Assembly (NCBI GenBank): GCA_016234205.1 | Contig: JACRGN010000185.1 | Location: forward strand, 1-5,679 | Origin: Nitrospinota bacterium | GTDB lineage: Bacteria; Nitrospinota; Nitrospinia; UBA9942 | Direction of reading: 5' to 3' | DNA: 5,679 nucleotides | Part shown: positions 1 through 4,758 of the stretch, piece after piece | Layout: each line of letters begins with the position of its first letter | How positions within the stretch are numbered: position 1 is the first letter of the stretch | Made by a program: the position numbers and the translations under genes | Notes under the pieces: generated by a model | The model's input: the letters and a program-made list of their open reading frames with translations, nothing else | Told to the model about the DNA's origin: nothing | Database searches by the model: none

Positions 1-1420
1 CAAAGAGAAGGCAGACAAGATAAAGGTGTGGGAAAATGTAATGAAGATGTATGCCAATAGTGAGCCTGTTGAAGGGACTGTTGTGGAGAAGATAAAAGGG
101 GGGCTTACTGTTGATATAGGACTAAAGGCATTCCTTCCGGGTTCACAGATTGATATTAAGCCGGTTAGAAATCTTGACAGGCTCATAGGGCAGAAGTTCA
201 GGATGAGAATTATAAAGATGAACAAGAAGAAGGGCAACATTGTCCTCTCACGGCGTATTTTGTTGGAAGAGGAGAGAAAGACTTCAAGGGACACTATACT
301 GTCAACTATGGAAGAGGGGAAGATTGTTGACGGGACTGTAAAGAATATTACAGAATATGGTGCGTTTGTTGACCTTGGCGGTATTGACGGATTGCTTCAC
401 ATAACCGATATGGCATGGGGGAGAATCAGCCATCCATCCGAACTCTTTGCAATAGGCGATACAATTAAGGTGATGATATTAAAGTATGATAGAGAGAATC
501 AGAAGATATCTCTTGGCTATAAACAAATTTCCACCGACCCGTGGGCAGGGGTGGAAGAAAAATATACAGTCGGGAAAAAGCTCAGAGGCAAGGTTGTGAG
601 TATTACAGACTACGGTGCATTTATTGAATTGGAGAGCGGTGTAGAGGGATTGATCCATGTGTCAGAGATGTCATGGGGCAAATATCTTAAACACCCGTCA
701 AAGATTGCTGCTGTGGGAGATACGGTTGAGGCTGTAGTTCTAAATATTGACAAAGAAAAGAGGAAAATCTCCCTCAGTATGAAACAGAATGAGCCTAACC
801 CCTGGTTAAATATAGAGGAAAAATATCAGGTAGGAGCGGTTGTAGAGGGCAAGATAAGAAATGTAACAGATTTTGGAGCCTTTGTTGAGCTTGAGGAGGG
901 GATTGACGGATTGATTCATATATCAGATATGTCATGGGCACAGAAGATAAAACATCCGTCAGAGTTGTTTAAAAAGAGGGATAGTGTTAAGGCGGTGGTT
1001 TTGAGTGTTGAGAAAGAAAATGAGAGGCTTGCGCTTGGCATAAAACAGCTTACACCTGATCCATGGACAAATATATCTGAGAAGTATAAGGTTGGGATGG
1101 ATGTAAAAGGGAAGGTAATAAAGATTACAAATTTTGGTGCCTTTGCAGAAATTGAAGACGGTATAGAGGGGCTAATCCACATATCACAATTAAGCTCAAA
1201 AAAGGTGAATGACCCGAAGGAGGTCGTTTCTGTTGGTGATGAAATAAAGGCGAGGGTTGTTAAGGTGGATGAGGCAAACAGAAGGATTGGCTTGAGCATC
1301 AAGGCTTACAATGAAGGGATTAGCAACCTTGAAGGATTAGATATACCTGAGAATGAATTTGAAGAGATTATAACAGAGGGTGAGGCATCAAACAAAAAGG
1401 GTAAAAGGGATAAGAAATAA
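1..1420 (+). CDS. rpsA: 30S ribosomal protein S1 (5'-truncated by window edge)
   Basis: S1 is the multi-domain RNA-binding protein of the 30S subunit that helps load mRNA for translation initiation. The visible part holds five S1-type OB folds. Counting from the GTG at 26, they lie at about residues 15-77, 99-167, 184-254, 271-341 and 358-428. The last four each carry the typical GAF-x-(E/D) and GLxHIS/GLIHVS signatures. Three linkers repeat a KQ-x(4)-PW-x(4)-EKY pattern. The tail is charged and lysine-rich (ends GKRDKK). The frame stays open through base 2, with residues KEKADKIK before the GTG at 26. The GTG is therefore internal, and about 90 N-terminal residues (the first S1 domain) lie upstream of the window, judged against six-domain S1 proteins of about 550 residues. 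The stop is 2 nt before sppA. The family call is very secure. Confidence 0.96.
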   Translation, partial: KEKADKIKVWENVMKMYANSEPVEGTVVEKIKGGLTVDIGLKAFLPGSQIDIKPVRNLDRLIGQKFRMRIIKMNKKKGNIVLSRRILLEEERKTSRDTILSTMEEGKIVDGTVKNITEYGAFVDLGGIDGLLHITDMAWGRISHPSELFAIGDTIKVMILKYDRENQKISLGYKQISTDPWAGVEEKYTVGKKLRGKVVSITDYGAFIELESGVEGLIHVSEMSWGKYLKHPSKIAAVGDTVEAVVLNIDKEKRKISLSMKQNEPNPWLNIEEKYQVGAVVEGKIRNVTDFGAFVELEEGIDGLIHISDMSWAQKIKHPSELFKKRDSVKAVVLSVEKENERLALGIKQLTPDPWTNISEKYKVGMDVKGKVIKITNFGAFAEIEDGIEGLIHISQLSSKKVNDPKEVVSVGDEIKARVVKVDEANRRIGLSIKAYNEGISNLEGLDIPENEFEEIITEGEASNKKGKRDKK

Positions 1421-1422
1421 AG

Positions 1423-2322
1423 ATGGAAATTAAGGAGAAAAGGCCTTTTTTGAAGAATCTAATTACCCTTGGCGCTGTCACTATAATTCTGTTCGGTGCA
1501 ATCTGGTGGATAAGCTCCTTTGTTGTAAAGGACGGAGGAGGGGATTTAACCGCGAGGGATAATAAACTTGCACTTGTAAGGATTGAAGGCGTTATTACTG
1601 AATCTGAAGATATTGTAAGGCAGATAAAAAAATATCGTGAAGATTCATCTATTAAAGGGATTGTCCTCCGTATTGACAGTCCGGGCGGTGCAGTTGGTCC
1701 ATCTCAGGAAATATACAAAGAGGTATTAAAGACTACTGAGGGGAAAAAGGTTGTGGCATCAATGGGCGGTCTTGCTGCATCAGGGGGGTATTATATAGCA
1801 TGTGCTGCAAACAGGGTATTTGCAAATCCTGGGACGATAACTGGGAGTATAGGCGTTATAATGGCATTTTCCAACTTTGAAGAGTTGATGAAGAAACTTG
1901 GTTTAAAGACCACTGTGATTAAGAGCGGAAAATTTAAGGATGTAGGGTCGCCTGTAAGGGAGTTGACAGAGGAGGAGAGAAAGATTCTTCAAGGTGTATC
2001 TGATGATATACATGGACAGTTTATTGAGGCAGTCGCAAAGGGAAGAAACCTTAAAATGGAATCGGTGAAGGAGCTGGCAGACGGAAGAATATTCTCAGGA
2101 AGACAGGCAAAGGAATCCGGGCTAATTGATGATCTCGGCACACTGGAAGATGCCATATCCTATGCTACAAAGCTGGTAGGCATAAAGGAAAAGGCAAAGA
2201 TTGTTCAGGAGAGAAAGGAAAAAAATATCCTGTTGAGGCTTTTTAAGGAGGATTTTTCATCACTTATACCATCTCCTTTGAATACAAAATTCTTGGGTGC
2301 ACAATATATCTGGCAGTATTAA
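1423..2322 (+). CDS. sppA: Signal peptide peptidase SppA, short (67K-half/B. subtilis-like) form, S49 family
   Basis: SppA is a membrane-anchored serine protease that degrades signal peptides left in the membrane after secretion. The 299-residue protein has a basic N-terminus, one transmembrane segment at about residues 12-33, then a single ClpP-fold S49 domain. The nucleophile is Ser120 in GGLAASGGYY. The general base is Lys172 in KSGKFKDVGSP. The 52-residue spacing equals that of the B. subtilis enzyme (Ser147/Lys199). The RIDSPGG motif (83-89) and the GSIGVI segment (141-146) also fit. The length matches the single-domain form, not the duplicated E. coli enzyme of about 618 residues. The ATG lies 2 nt after the rpsA stop with a weak purine-rich site (AAAGGG/AAAAGGGA, 1395-1410) ending 12 nt upstream, which suggests translation coupled to rpsA. 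The family is certain; the physiological substrate is inferred. Confidence 0.93.
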   Translation: MEIKEKRPFLKNLITLGAVTIILFGAIWWISSFVVKDGGGDLTARDNKLALVRIEGVITESEDIVRQIKKYREDSSIKGIVLRIDSPGGAVGPSQEIYKEVLKTTEGKKVVASMGGLAASGGYYIACAANRVFANPGTITGSIGVIMAFSNFEELMKKLGLKTTVIKSGKFKDVGSPVRELTEEERKILQGVSDDIHGQFIEAVAKGRNLKMESVKELADGRIFSGRQAKESGLIDDLGTLEDAISYATKLVGIKEKAKIVQERKEKNILLRLFKEDFSSLIPSPLNTKFLGAQYIWQY

Positions 2323-2325
2323 AAC

Positions 2326-2410
2326 AGTAAGGAGTAAGCAGTAAGCAGTAGGCAGTAATAACAAAGTTTGCTAATGTTTCCTGCTTACTCCTTACTCCCT
2401 ACTGCTTACT
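2326..2410. repeat. Inverted pair of 7-bp tandem arrays (AGTAAGC type) between sppA and ihfB
   Basis: The left arm (2326-2357) is made of about 4.5 units of AGTAAGG/AGTAAGC/AGTAGGC. The right arm (2379-2410) is the reverse complement of a similar array. Aligned antiparallel, the 32-nt arms agree at 26 positions, with a 21-nt loop (2358-2378). The left arm starts 4 nt past the sppA stop codon's first bases. The right arm is followed by TTATTTT (2411-2417), so the structure might attenuate or terminate sppA transcription, although the stem is interrupted. The 7-bp period resembles short tandemly repeated heptamers (STRR) described in cyanobacteria; any kinship is only by type. Confidence 0.85.
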
Positions 2411-2420
2411 TTATTTTAAG

Positions 2421-2427
2421 AGGGAGG
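2421..2427 (+). promoter_or_regulatory. Ribosome binding site of ihfB
   Basis: AGGGAGG lies 8 nt before the ATG at 2436. It is the only strong Shine-Dalgarno-like site in front of any start in the window, it fixes the ihfB start, and it contrasts with the aroK, aroC and response-regulator starts, which have none. Confidence 0.8.
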
Positions 2428-2435
2428 TTTAATCT

Positions 2436-2753
2436 ATGACAAAGTCGGAATTGGCAGAGCAGGTATCAACAAAGATAAATTTGACTAAAAAAGAGACAGA
2501 GCATATAGTAAGCATGGTATTTGAAAGTATAATAGGTGCCCTAAGTCATGGTGATAAGGTGGAGTTGAGAGGATTTGGCAGCTTTAGGATAAGACATAGG
2601 GCTTTAAGAGAGGGTAGAAATCCAAAGACAGGTGAGAAGGTGAAGGTGCCTCCTAAAAAAGTTCCATTTTTCAGGGCAGGAAAAGAATTGAAGGAGATGG
2701 TGAATAATAAAGCCGGTAGCCAGAAGACTGCGGGAAGCAGTCAGCATCCGTAA
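2436..2753 (+). CDS. ihfB: HU/IHF-family DNA-bending protein, integration host factor beta-like
   Basis: This small nucleoid protein binds DNA as a dimer and bends it by inserting a proline from a beta-arm into the minor groove. The 105-residue product shows the helical dimerisation half (residues 1-40), the core strand motif VELRGFGSF (42-50), the DNA-binding arm with RNPKTGEKV (61-69; intercalating Pro63), and the closing VPFFRAGKELKEMV helix region. The start MTKSEL and the GRNPKTGEKV-VP-K-VPFF-GKEL pattern are closer to IHF-beta than to HU, and the position downstream of rpsA is that of ihfB in E. coli. The family's usual length is 90-95; the extra residues form a low-complexity tail (about 91-105, Ser/Gln/Lys rich) ending in QHP. 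No alpha partner is visible, so the protein may work as a homodimer or with a subunit encoded elsewhere. HU-like function cannot be excluded. Confidence 0.9.
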   Translation: MTKSELAEQVSTKINLTKKETEHIVSMVFESIIGALSHGDKVELRGFGSFRIRHRALREGRNPKTGEKVKVPPKKVPFFRAGKELKEMVNNKAGSQKTAGSSQHP

Positions 2754-2783
2754 ATTTGTAAACTTGCCGGAACTATTCTTATG

Positions 2784-2810
2784 AAGCAGGGAACCTTCCC
2801 TGCTTTTTTT
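2784..2810 (+). terminator. Rho-independent terminator after ihfB
   Basis: AAGCAGGGAA (2784-2793) and TTCCCTGCTT (2796-2805) are perfect inverted complements with CC between them; in RNA the loop opens to at least 4 nt, leaving about 9 bp. A run of seven T (2804-2810) follows directly. It lies 31 nt after the ihfB stop and ends the rpsA-sppA-ihfB block, which implies that aroK has its own promoter. Confidence 0.93.
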
Positions 2811-2834
2811 GTTTGTGAACAAAAGAAAAAGATT

Positions 2835-2922
2835 AAGGAGAATGGAGAAAAGGGAGAAAAGGAGAAAAAAGAATCTGACTTATTATCTCTCCATTTCTCC
2901 ATCTTCTTCTCCCTTTCTCCTT
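2835..2922. repeat. Imperfect inverted repeat of purine-rich units (GGAGAAA type) between ihfB and aroK
   Basis: The left arm (about 2835-2870) contains GGAG starts at 2837, 2844, 2853 and 2861, spaced 7-9 nt and separated by A runs. The right arm (about 2886-2922) is pyrimidine-rich and reads as similar units on the other strand. Exact complementary blocks are AAGGAGAA (2835-2842) with TTCTCCTT (2915-2922), GGGAGAA (2852-2858) with TTCTCCC (2907-2913), and ATGGAGAAA (2842-2850) with TTTCTCCAT (2894-2902). The blocks can pair in more than one register. It occupies most of the gap and reaches to 11 nt before the putative aroK -10 box. Confidence 0.72.
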
Positions 2923-2932
2923 ATATGTTTTT

Positions 2933-2938
2933 TATAAT
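2933..2938 (+). promoter_or_regulatory. Candidate -10 box of aroK
   Basis: A perfect TATAAT sits with only 8 nt between it and the aroK ATG (2947). A promoter is expected here because a terminator lies just upstream. Transcription starting 6-9 nt after the hexamer would begin at or next to the ATG, giving a leaderless or nearly leaderless mRNA, which fits the lack of a Shine-Dalgarno site. No good TTGACA-like -35 is visible; the position falls in the pyrimidine-rich repeat arm. The evidence is a single hexamer in AT-rich DNA. Confidence 0.4.
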
Positions 2939-2946
2939 TTCCTTAC

Positions 2947-3510
2947 ATGAATATTATCCTTATAGGTTTTAAGGGATGCGGAAAGACACTTATAGGTAAA
3001 ACGCTTGCCGCTAAACTTAAAAGAGAGTTTTATGACACCGATTCCATAATTGAATCAATATATACCGAAGAGACAAAAAGTCATTTGTCATTTAGGGAGA
3101 TATATAAGAAACATGGCAGTGAATATTTCAGGAATTTAGAGAAAAAGGCATTAGAGAGAGTAGAGGGGCTTGAAAGTAGTGTTATATCGTTAGGCGGAGG
3201 AACCATATTTTCGGATTTCGGATTTCGGATTTCAGATTTTGGATTTGTAATATATCTCCATGTAGAACCTGACATACTATATGAAAGGATAGTAAAAAAT
3301 AGTATCCCTGCCTTTTTTGATAGTTCAAATCCGAGGCAGTCATTTGATAAACTTTATGCCGAGAGGCTTCCGTTATATAAAAGGCTTGCAGATATAGTTA
3401 TAGATAATTCAGGGGATGCAGAAGAGACTATTAAAAATATTTTACTGGAGTTGAAGAACAAAAACCTTATTAACCCCAGAGAGCACAGAGGAACAAAGAA
3501 AGAAACATAA
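2947..3510 (+). CDS. aroK: Shikimate kinase, with repeat-derived insert and C-terminal tail
   Basis: Shikimate kinase phosphorylates shikimate with ATP to give shikimate 3-phosphate, a cytosolic step towards chorismate. The protein has 187 residues; the family usually has about 170. Seen: Walker A GFKGCGKT (7-14), the DTD motif (30-32) that binds Mg and shikimate, the FRNLE segment with Arg62 at the shikimate-binding position, the GGG loop (83-85), and the late Arg140 in AERLPLY. The usual RPLL of the LID reads NSIPAFF (118-124), so the catalytic LID arginine is not in its normal place. Residues 89-102, where most members have a short helix, are a (SDFGFxI)2 repeat encoded by a 7-bp array. 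The tail NPREHRGTKKET (176-187) comes from another repeat. The ATG at 2947 gives the normal MNIILIGFKG start but has no Shine-Dalgarno site. aroC follows. Activity is probable, not proven. Confidence 0.9.
   Translation: MNIILIGFKGCGKTLIGKTLAAKLKREFYDTDSIIESIYTEETKSHLSFREIYKKHGSEYFRNLEKKALERVEGLESSVISLGGGTIFSDFGFRISDFGFVIYLHVEPDILYERIVKNSIPAFFDSSNPRQSFDKLYAERLPLYKRLADIVIDNSGDAEETIKNILLELKNKNLINPREHRGTKKET
3209..3246 (+). repeat. 7-bp tandem array (TTTCGGA) inside aroK
   Basis: Three exact copies of TTTCGGA (3209-3229) are followed by two one-base variants, TTTCAGA (3230-3236) and TTTTGGA (3237-3243), then TTT. As 7 is not a multiple of 3, three units give a 7-residue protein period, seen as SDFGFRI-SDFGFVI. 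The unit has no stop codon in any frame on either strand, so an array of suitable total length can lie in a gene without breaking it. Confidence 0.92.
3473..3500 (+). repeat. CACAGAG-type repeat fragment forming the 3' end of aroK
   Basis: The end of aroK reads ACCCCAGAGAGCACAGAGG followed by AACAAAGAAAG. It resembles degenerate units of the ACCACAGA/CACAGAG type seen again at 3514-3541 and 3621-3640. It encodes the tail NPREHRGTKK, which shikimate kinases do not normally have. The repeat call rests on similarity to the neighbouring element only. Confidence 0.5.
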
Positions 3511-3513
3511 TAA

Positions 3514-3640
3514 AACCACAGATGAACGCAGATTAACACAGAATTGTCATTCCGAACGAAGTGAGGAATCTCGGTTTTGAGATTCTTCGGACTTCGTCCT
3601 CAGAATGACAGCATTGCTGTCATCTGTGAACTCTGTGGTT
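3514..3640. repeat. Nested composite palindromic repeat between aroK and aroC
   Basis: The outer ends are AACCACAGA (3514-3522) and its exact complement TCTGTGGTT (3632-3640). Inside each end are further CACAGA-like units: CACAGATGAAC and ACACAGA on the left, TCATCTGTGAAC on the right. Between them lies a TGTCATTC palindrome (3545-3610). A second exact inverted pair, ATGACAGCA (3605-3613) and TGCTGTCAT (3615-3623), bridges the inner and outer parts. The arrangement looks like one element inserted in another. It fills almost the whole 159-nt gap and holds no gene. Confidence 0.82.
3545..3610. repeat. Inner REP-like hairpin (TGTCATTC...GAATGACA)
   Basis: Three exact paired blocks are visible: TGTCATTC (3545-3552) with GAATGACA (3603-3610), ACGAAGT (3556-3562) with ACTTCGT (3591-3597), and GAATCTC (3566-3572) with GAGATTC (3579-3585). 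The loop is GGTTTT (3573-3578). Small bulges lie between the blocks. The wording, with CATTCYGA, a GAAG centre and GAATCT, is that of a repeat type scattered through many bacterial genomes. No T tract follows, so it is not a standard terminator, though it could stabilise an aroK mRNA 3' end. Confidence 0.85.
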
Positions 3641-3645
3641 GCTTT

Positions 3646-3651
3646 TATAAT
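3646..3651 (+). promoter_or_regulatory. Candidate -10 box of aroC
   Basis: A TATAAT lies 18 nt before the aroC ATG and 5 nt outside the composite repeat. It would give a leader of roughly 10 nt. There is no Shine-Dalgarno site in that leader and no convincing -35 box (TCTGTG, from the repeat end, sits at the right 17-nt spacing but matches poorly). Read-through from aroK is an equally good source of transcript. Confidence 0.3.
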
Positions 3652-3669
3652 TTTCTTAGCATTAAAAAA

Positions 3670-4752
3670 ATGGCGGGTAATAGTTTCGGAAAATTATTTA
3701 AAATAACTACATGGGGTGAATCTCATGGTAAGGCACTGGGAGTCATCATTGACGGCTGTCCTCCAATGCTTGATTTGAGTGAAGAAGATATACAGGCTGA
3801 ATTGGACAAGAGGGCACCGGGCAATAGTGAGGTAACATCTCCAAGGAAGGAACCTGATAGAGTAGAGATTCTATCAGGAGTATTTGAAGGTAAGACTACA
3901 GGTGCCCCAATATCATTAATAATTAAAAATATAGATGTAGATTCAAGCAAATATGAAAAGATTAGGGATATATTCAGACCAGGTCATGCTGATTATACAT
4001 ATTTTGTCAAATACGGGATTAGAGACCATCGTGGTGGAGGAAGGTCGAGTGGCAGGGAGACTGTAGGGAGGGTTGCTGCAGGTGCTGTGGCAAAGAAAAT
4101 CCTTCGGATGAGAGGGATAAATATAACAGGCTATACAAAACAGATTGGAGATATTACTGCCTCTGTTATTGACTTAAATGAGATAGAAAAAAATGATGTG
4201 AGATGCCCTGATAAAAATACCGCCCACAAGATGATTGAAAAGATAAAGGAAGTGAGAAAATCAGGAGACTCAATTGGAGGTATAGTAGAGATTATAGCAT
4301 CAGGTGTCCCTCCCGGTCTTGGTGAGCCTGTCTTTGATAAGCTTAATGCGGATATTGCAAAGGCACTGATGAGTATAGGTGCTGTAAAGGGTGTAGAAAT
4401 TGGTGCAGGTTTTAAATCAGCACTCTTACTCGGCTCTCAAAACAATGATGAAATGTATATTAAAGCTTGTGGTGAGCGAAGCGAATCCAGTGAAAAGGTT
4501 AAATTCAAAACAAATAATTCAGGGGGTATTTTAGGTGGGATTTCCAACGGTGATGATATTGTGGTAAGGATTGCTGTTAAACCTACTGCCTCCATATCTA
4601 AATTACAGAGGTCAGTGGATATTCATGGAAAAGAAAGAGAAATAAGAGTAGAAGGTCGTCACGACCCATGTATATGTCCTCGTATTGTCCCTGTGGCAGA
4701 GGCAATGATGGCGGTTGTCATAGCAGACCATCTGCTGTTAAATATTTCTTAA
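3670..4752 (+). CDS. aroC: Chorismate synthase
   Basis: Chorismate synthase converts 5-enolpyruvylshikimate 3-phosphate to chorismate with reduced FMN, the last shared step to the aromatic amino acids. The 360-residue length is normal. Motifs: TTWGESHG (13-20, active-site His19), RPGHAD (103-108, His106), DHRGGGRSSGRET (119-131) with AAGAVA after it, GSQNNDE (255-261), TNNSGGILGGISNG (281-294), and the C-terminal signature GRHDPCICPRIVPVAEAM (329-346). The start is placed at the ATG at 3670 because it gives the family's N-terminus MAGNSFGKLF; the open frame extends back to a TTG at 3577, but that part is repeat sequence. No Shine-Dalgarno site precedes it. Residues about 266-275 (ACGERSESSE) look like an insert before the conserved TNNSGG. 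The stop is 6 nt before the response regulator. Confidence 0.96.
   Translation: MAGNSFGKLFKITTWGESHGKALGVIIDGCPPMLDLSEEDIQAELDKRAPGNSEVTSPRKEPDRVEILSGVFEGKTTGAPISLIIKNIDVDSSKYEKIRDIFRPGHADYTYFVKYGIRDHRGGGRSSGRETVGRVAAGAVAKKILRMRGINITGYTKQIGDITASVIDLNEIEKNDVRCPDKNTAHKMIEKIKEVRKSGDSIGGIVEIIASGVPPGLGEPVFDKLNADIAKALMSIGAVKGVEIGAGFKSALLLGSQNNDEMYIKACGERSESSEKVKFKTNNSGGILGGISNGDDIVVRIAVKPTASISKLQRSVDIHGKEREIRVEGRHDPCICPRIVPVAEAMMAVVIADHLLLNIS
4465..4494 (+). repeat. Possible in-frame repeat-derived insert in aroC
   Basis: The bases encoding ACGERSESSE (residues 266-275) contain GGTGAGCGAAGCGAATCC, resembling the GAGCGAAGCGAA core common in bacterial REP-like palindromes. In many chorismate synthases the NNDEM and TNN(S/A)GG motifs are joined by a shorter loop, from memory. 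Its GC content is higher than the flanking coding sequence. No second copy is in the window. Confidence 0.4.
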
Positions 4753-4758
4753 AGTCCT

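Noticed and set aside
26..28. GTG as the start codon of rpsA
   Set aside because: The frame is open upstream to the window edge, and the residues before it (KEKADKIK) read as the normal link between the first two S1 domains.
916..1302. 128-codon minus-strand open frame inside rpsA
   Set aside because: Fully antisense to highly conserved S1 domains; serine/phenylalanine-rich composition typical of a shadow frame.
2781..2972. 63-codon + strand open frame across the ihfB-aroK gap
   Set aside because: It starts in the terminator, is translated from the purine/pyrimidine repeat and overlaps the aroK start; no Shine-Dalgarno site.
3545..3610. Intrinsic terminator after aroK
   Set aside because: A strong hairpin but followed by GCATTGCTG and not by a T run; better explained as a REP-like repeat.
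2326..3640. CRISPR array in the repeat-rich gaps
   Set aside because: There are no 24-40 nt direct repeats with regular unique spacers; the repeats are 7-9 bp units and palindromes, and no cas gene is present.
3577..3669. Extended aroC start from a TTG, adding 31 residues
   Set aside because: The added part is translated repeat sequence (right arm of the palindrome and CTGTGG end) and has no counterpart in chorismate synthases; MAGNSFGKLF at 3670 is the family N-terminus.
3723..3950. Minus-strand open frame in aroC, and similar ones at 2604-2822, 3081-3275, 3354-3539 and 5166-5348
   Set aside because: All lie opposite confident genes or repeats, lack start signals and show no domain features.
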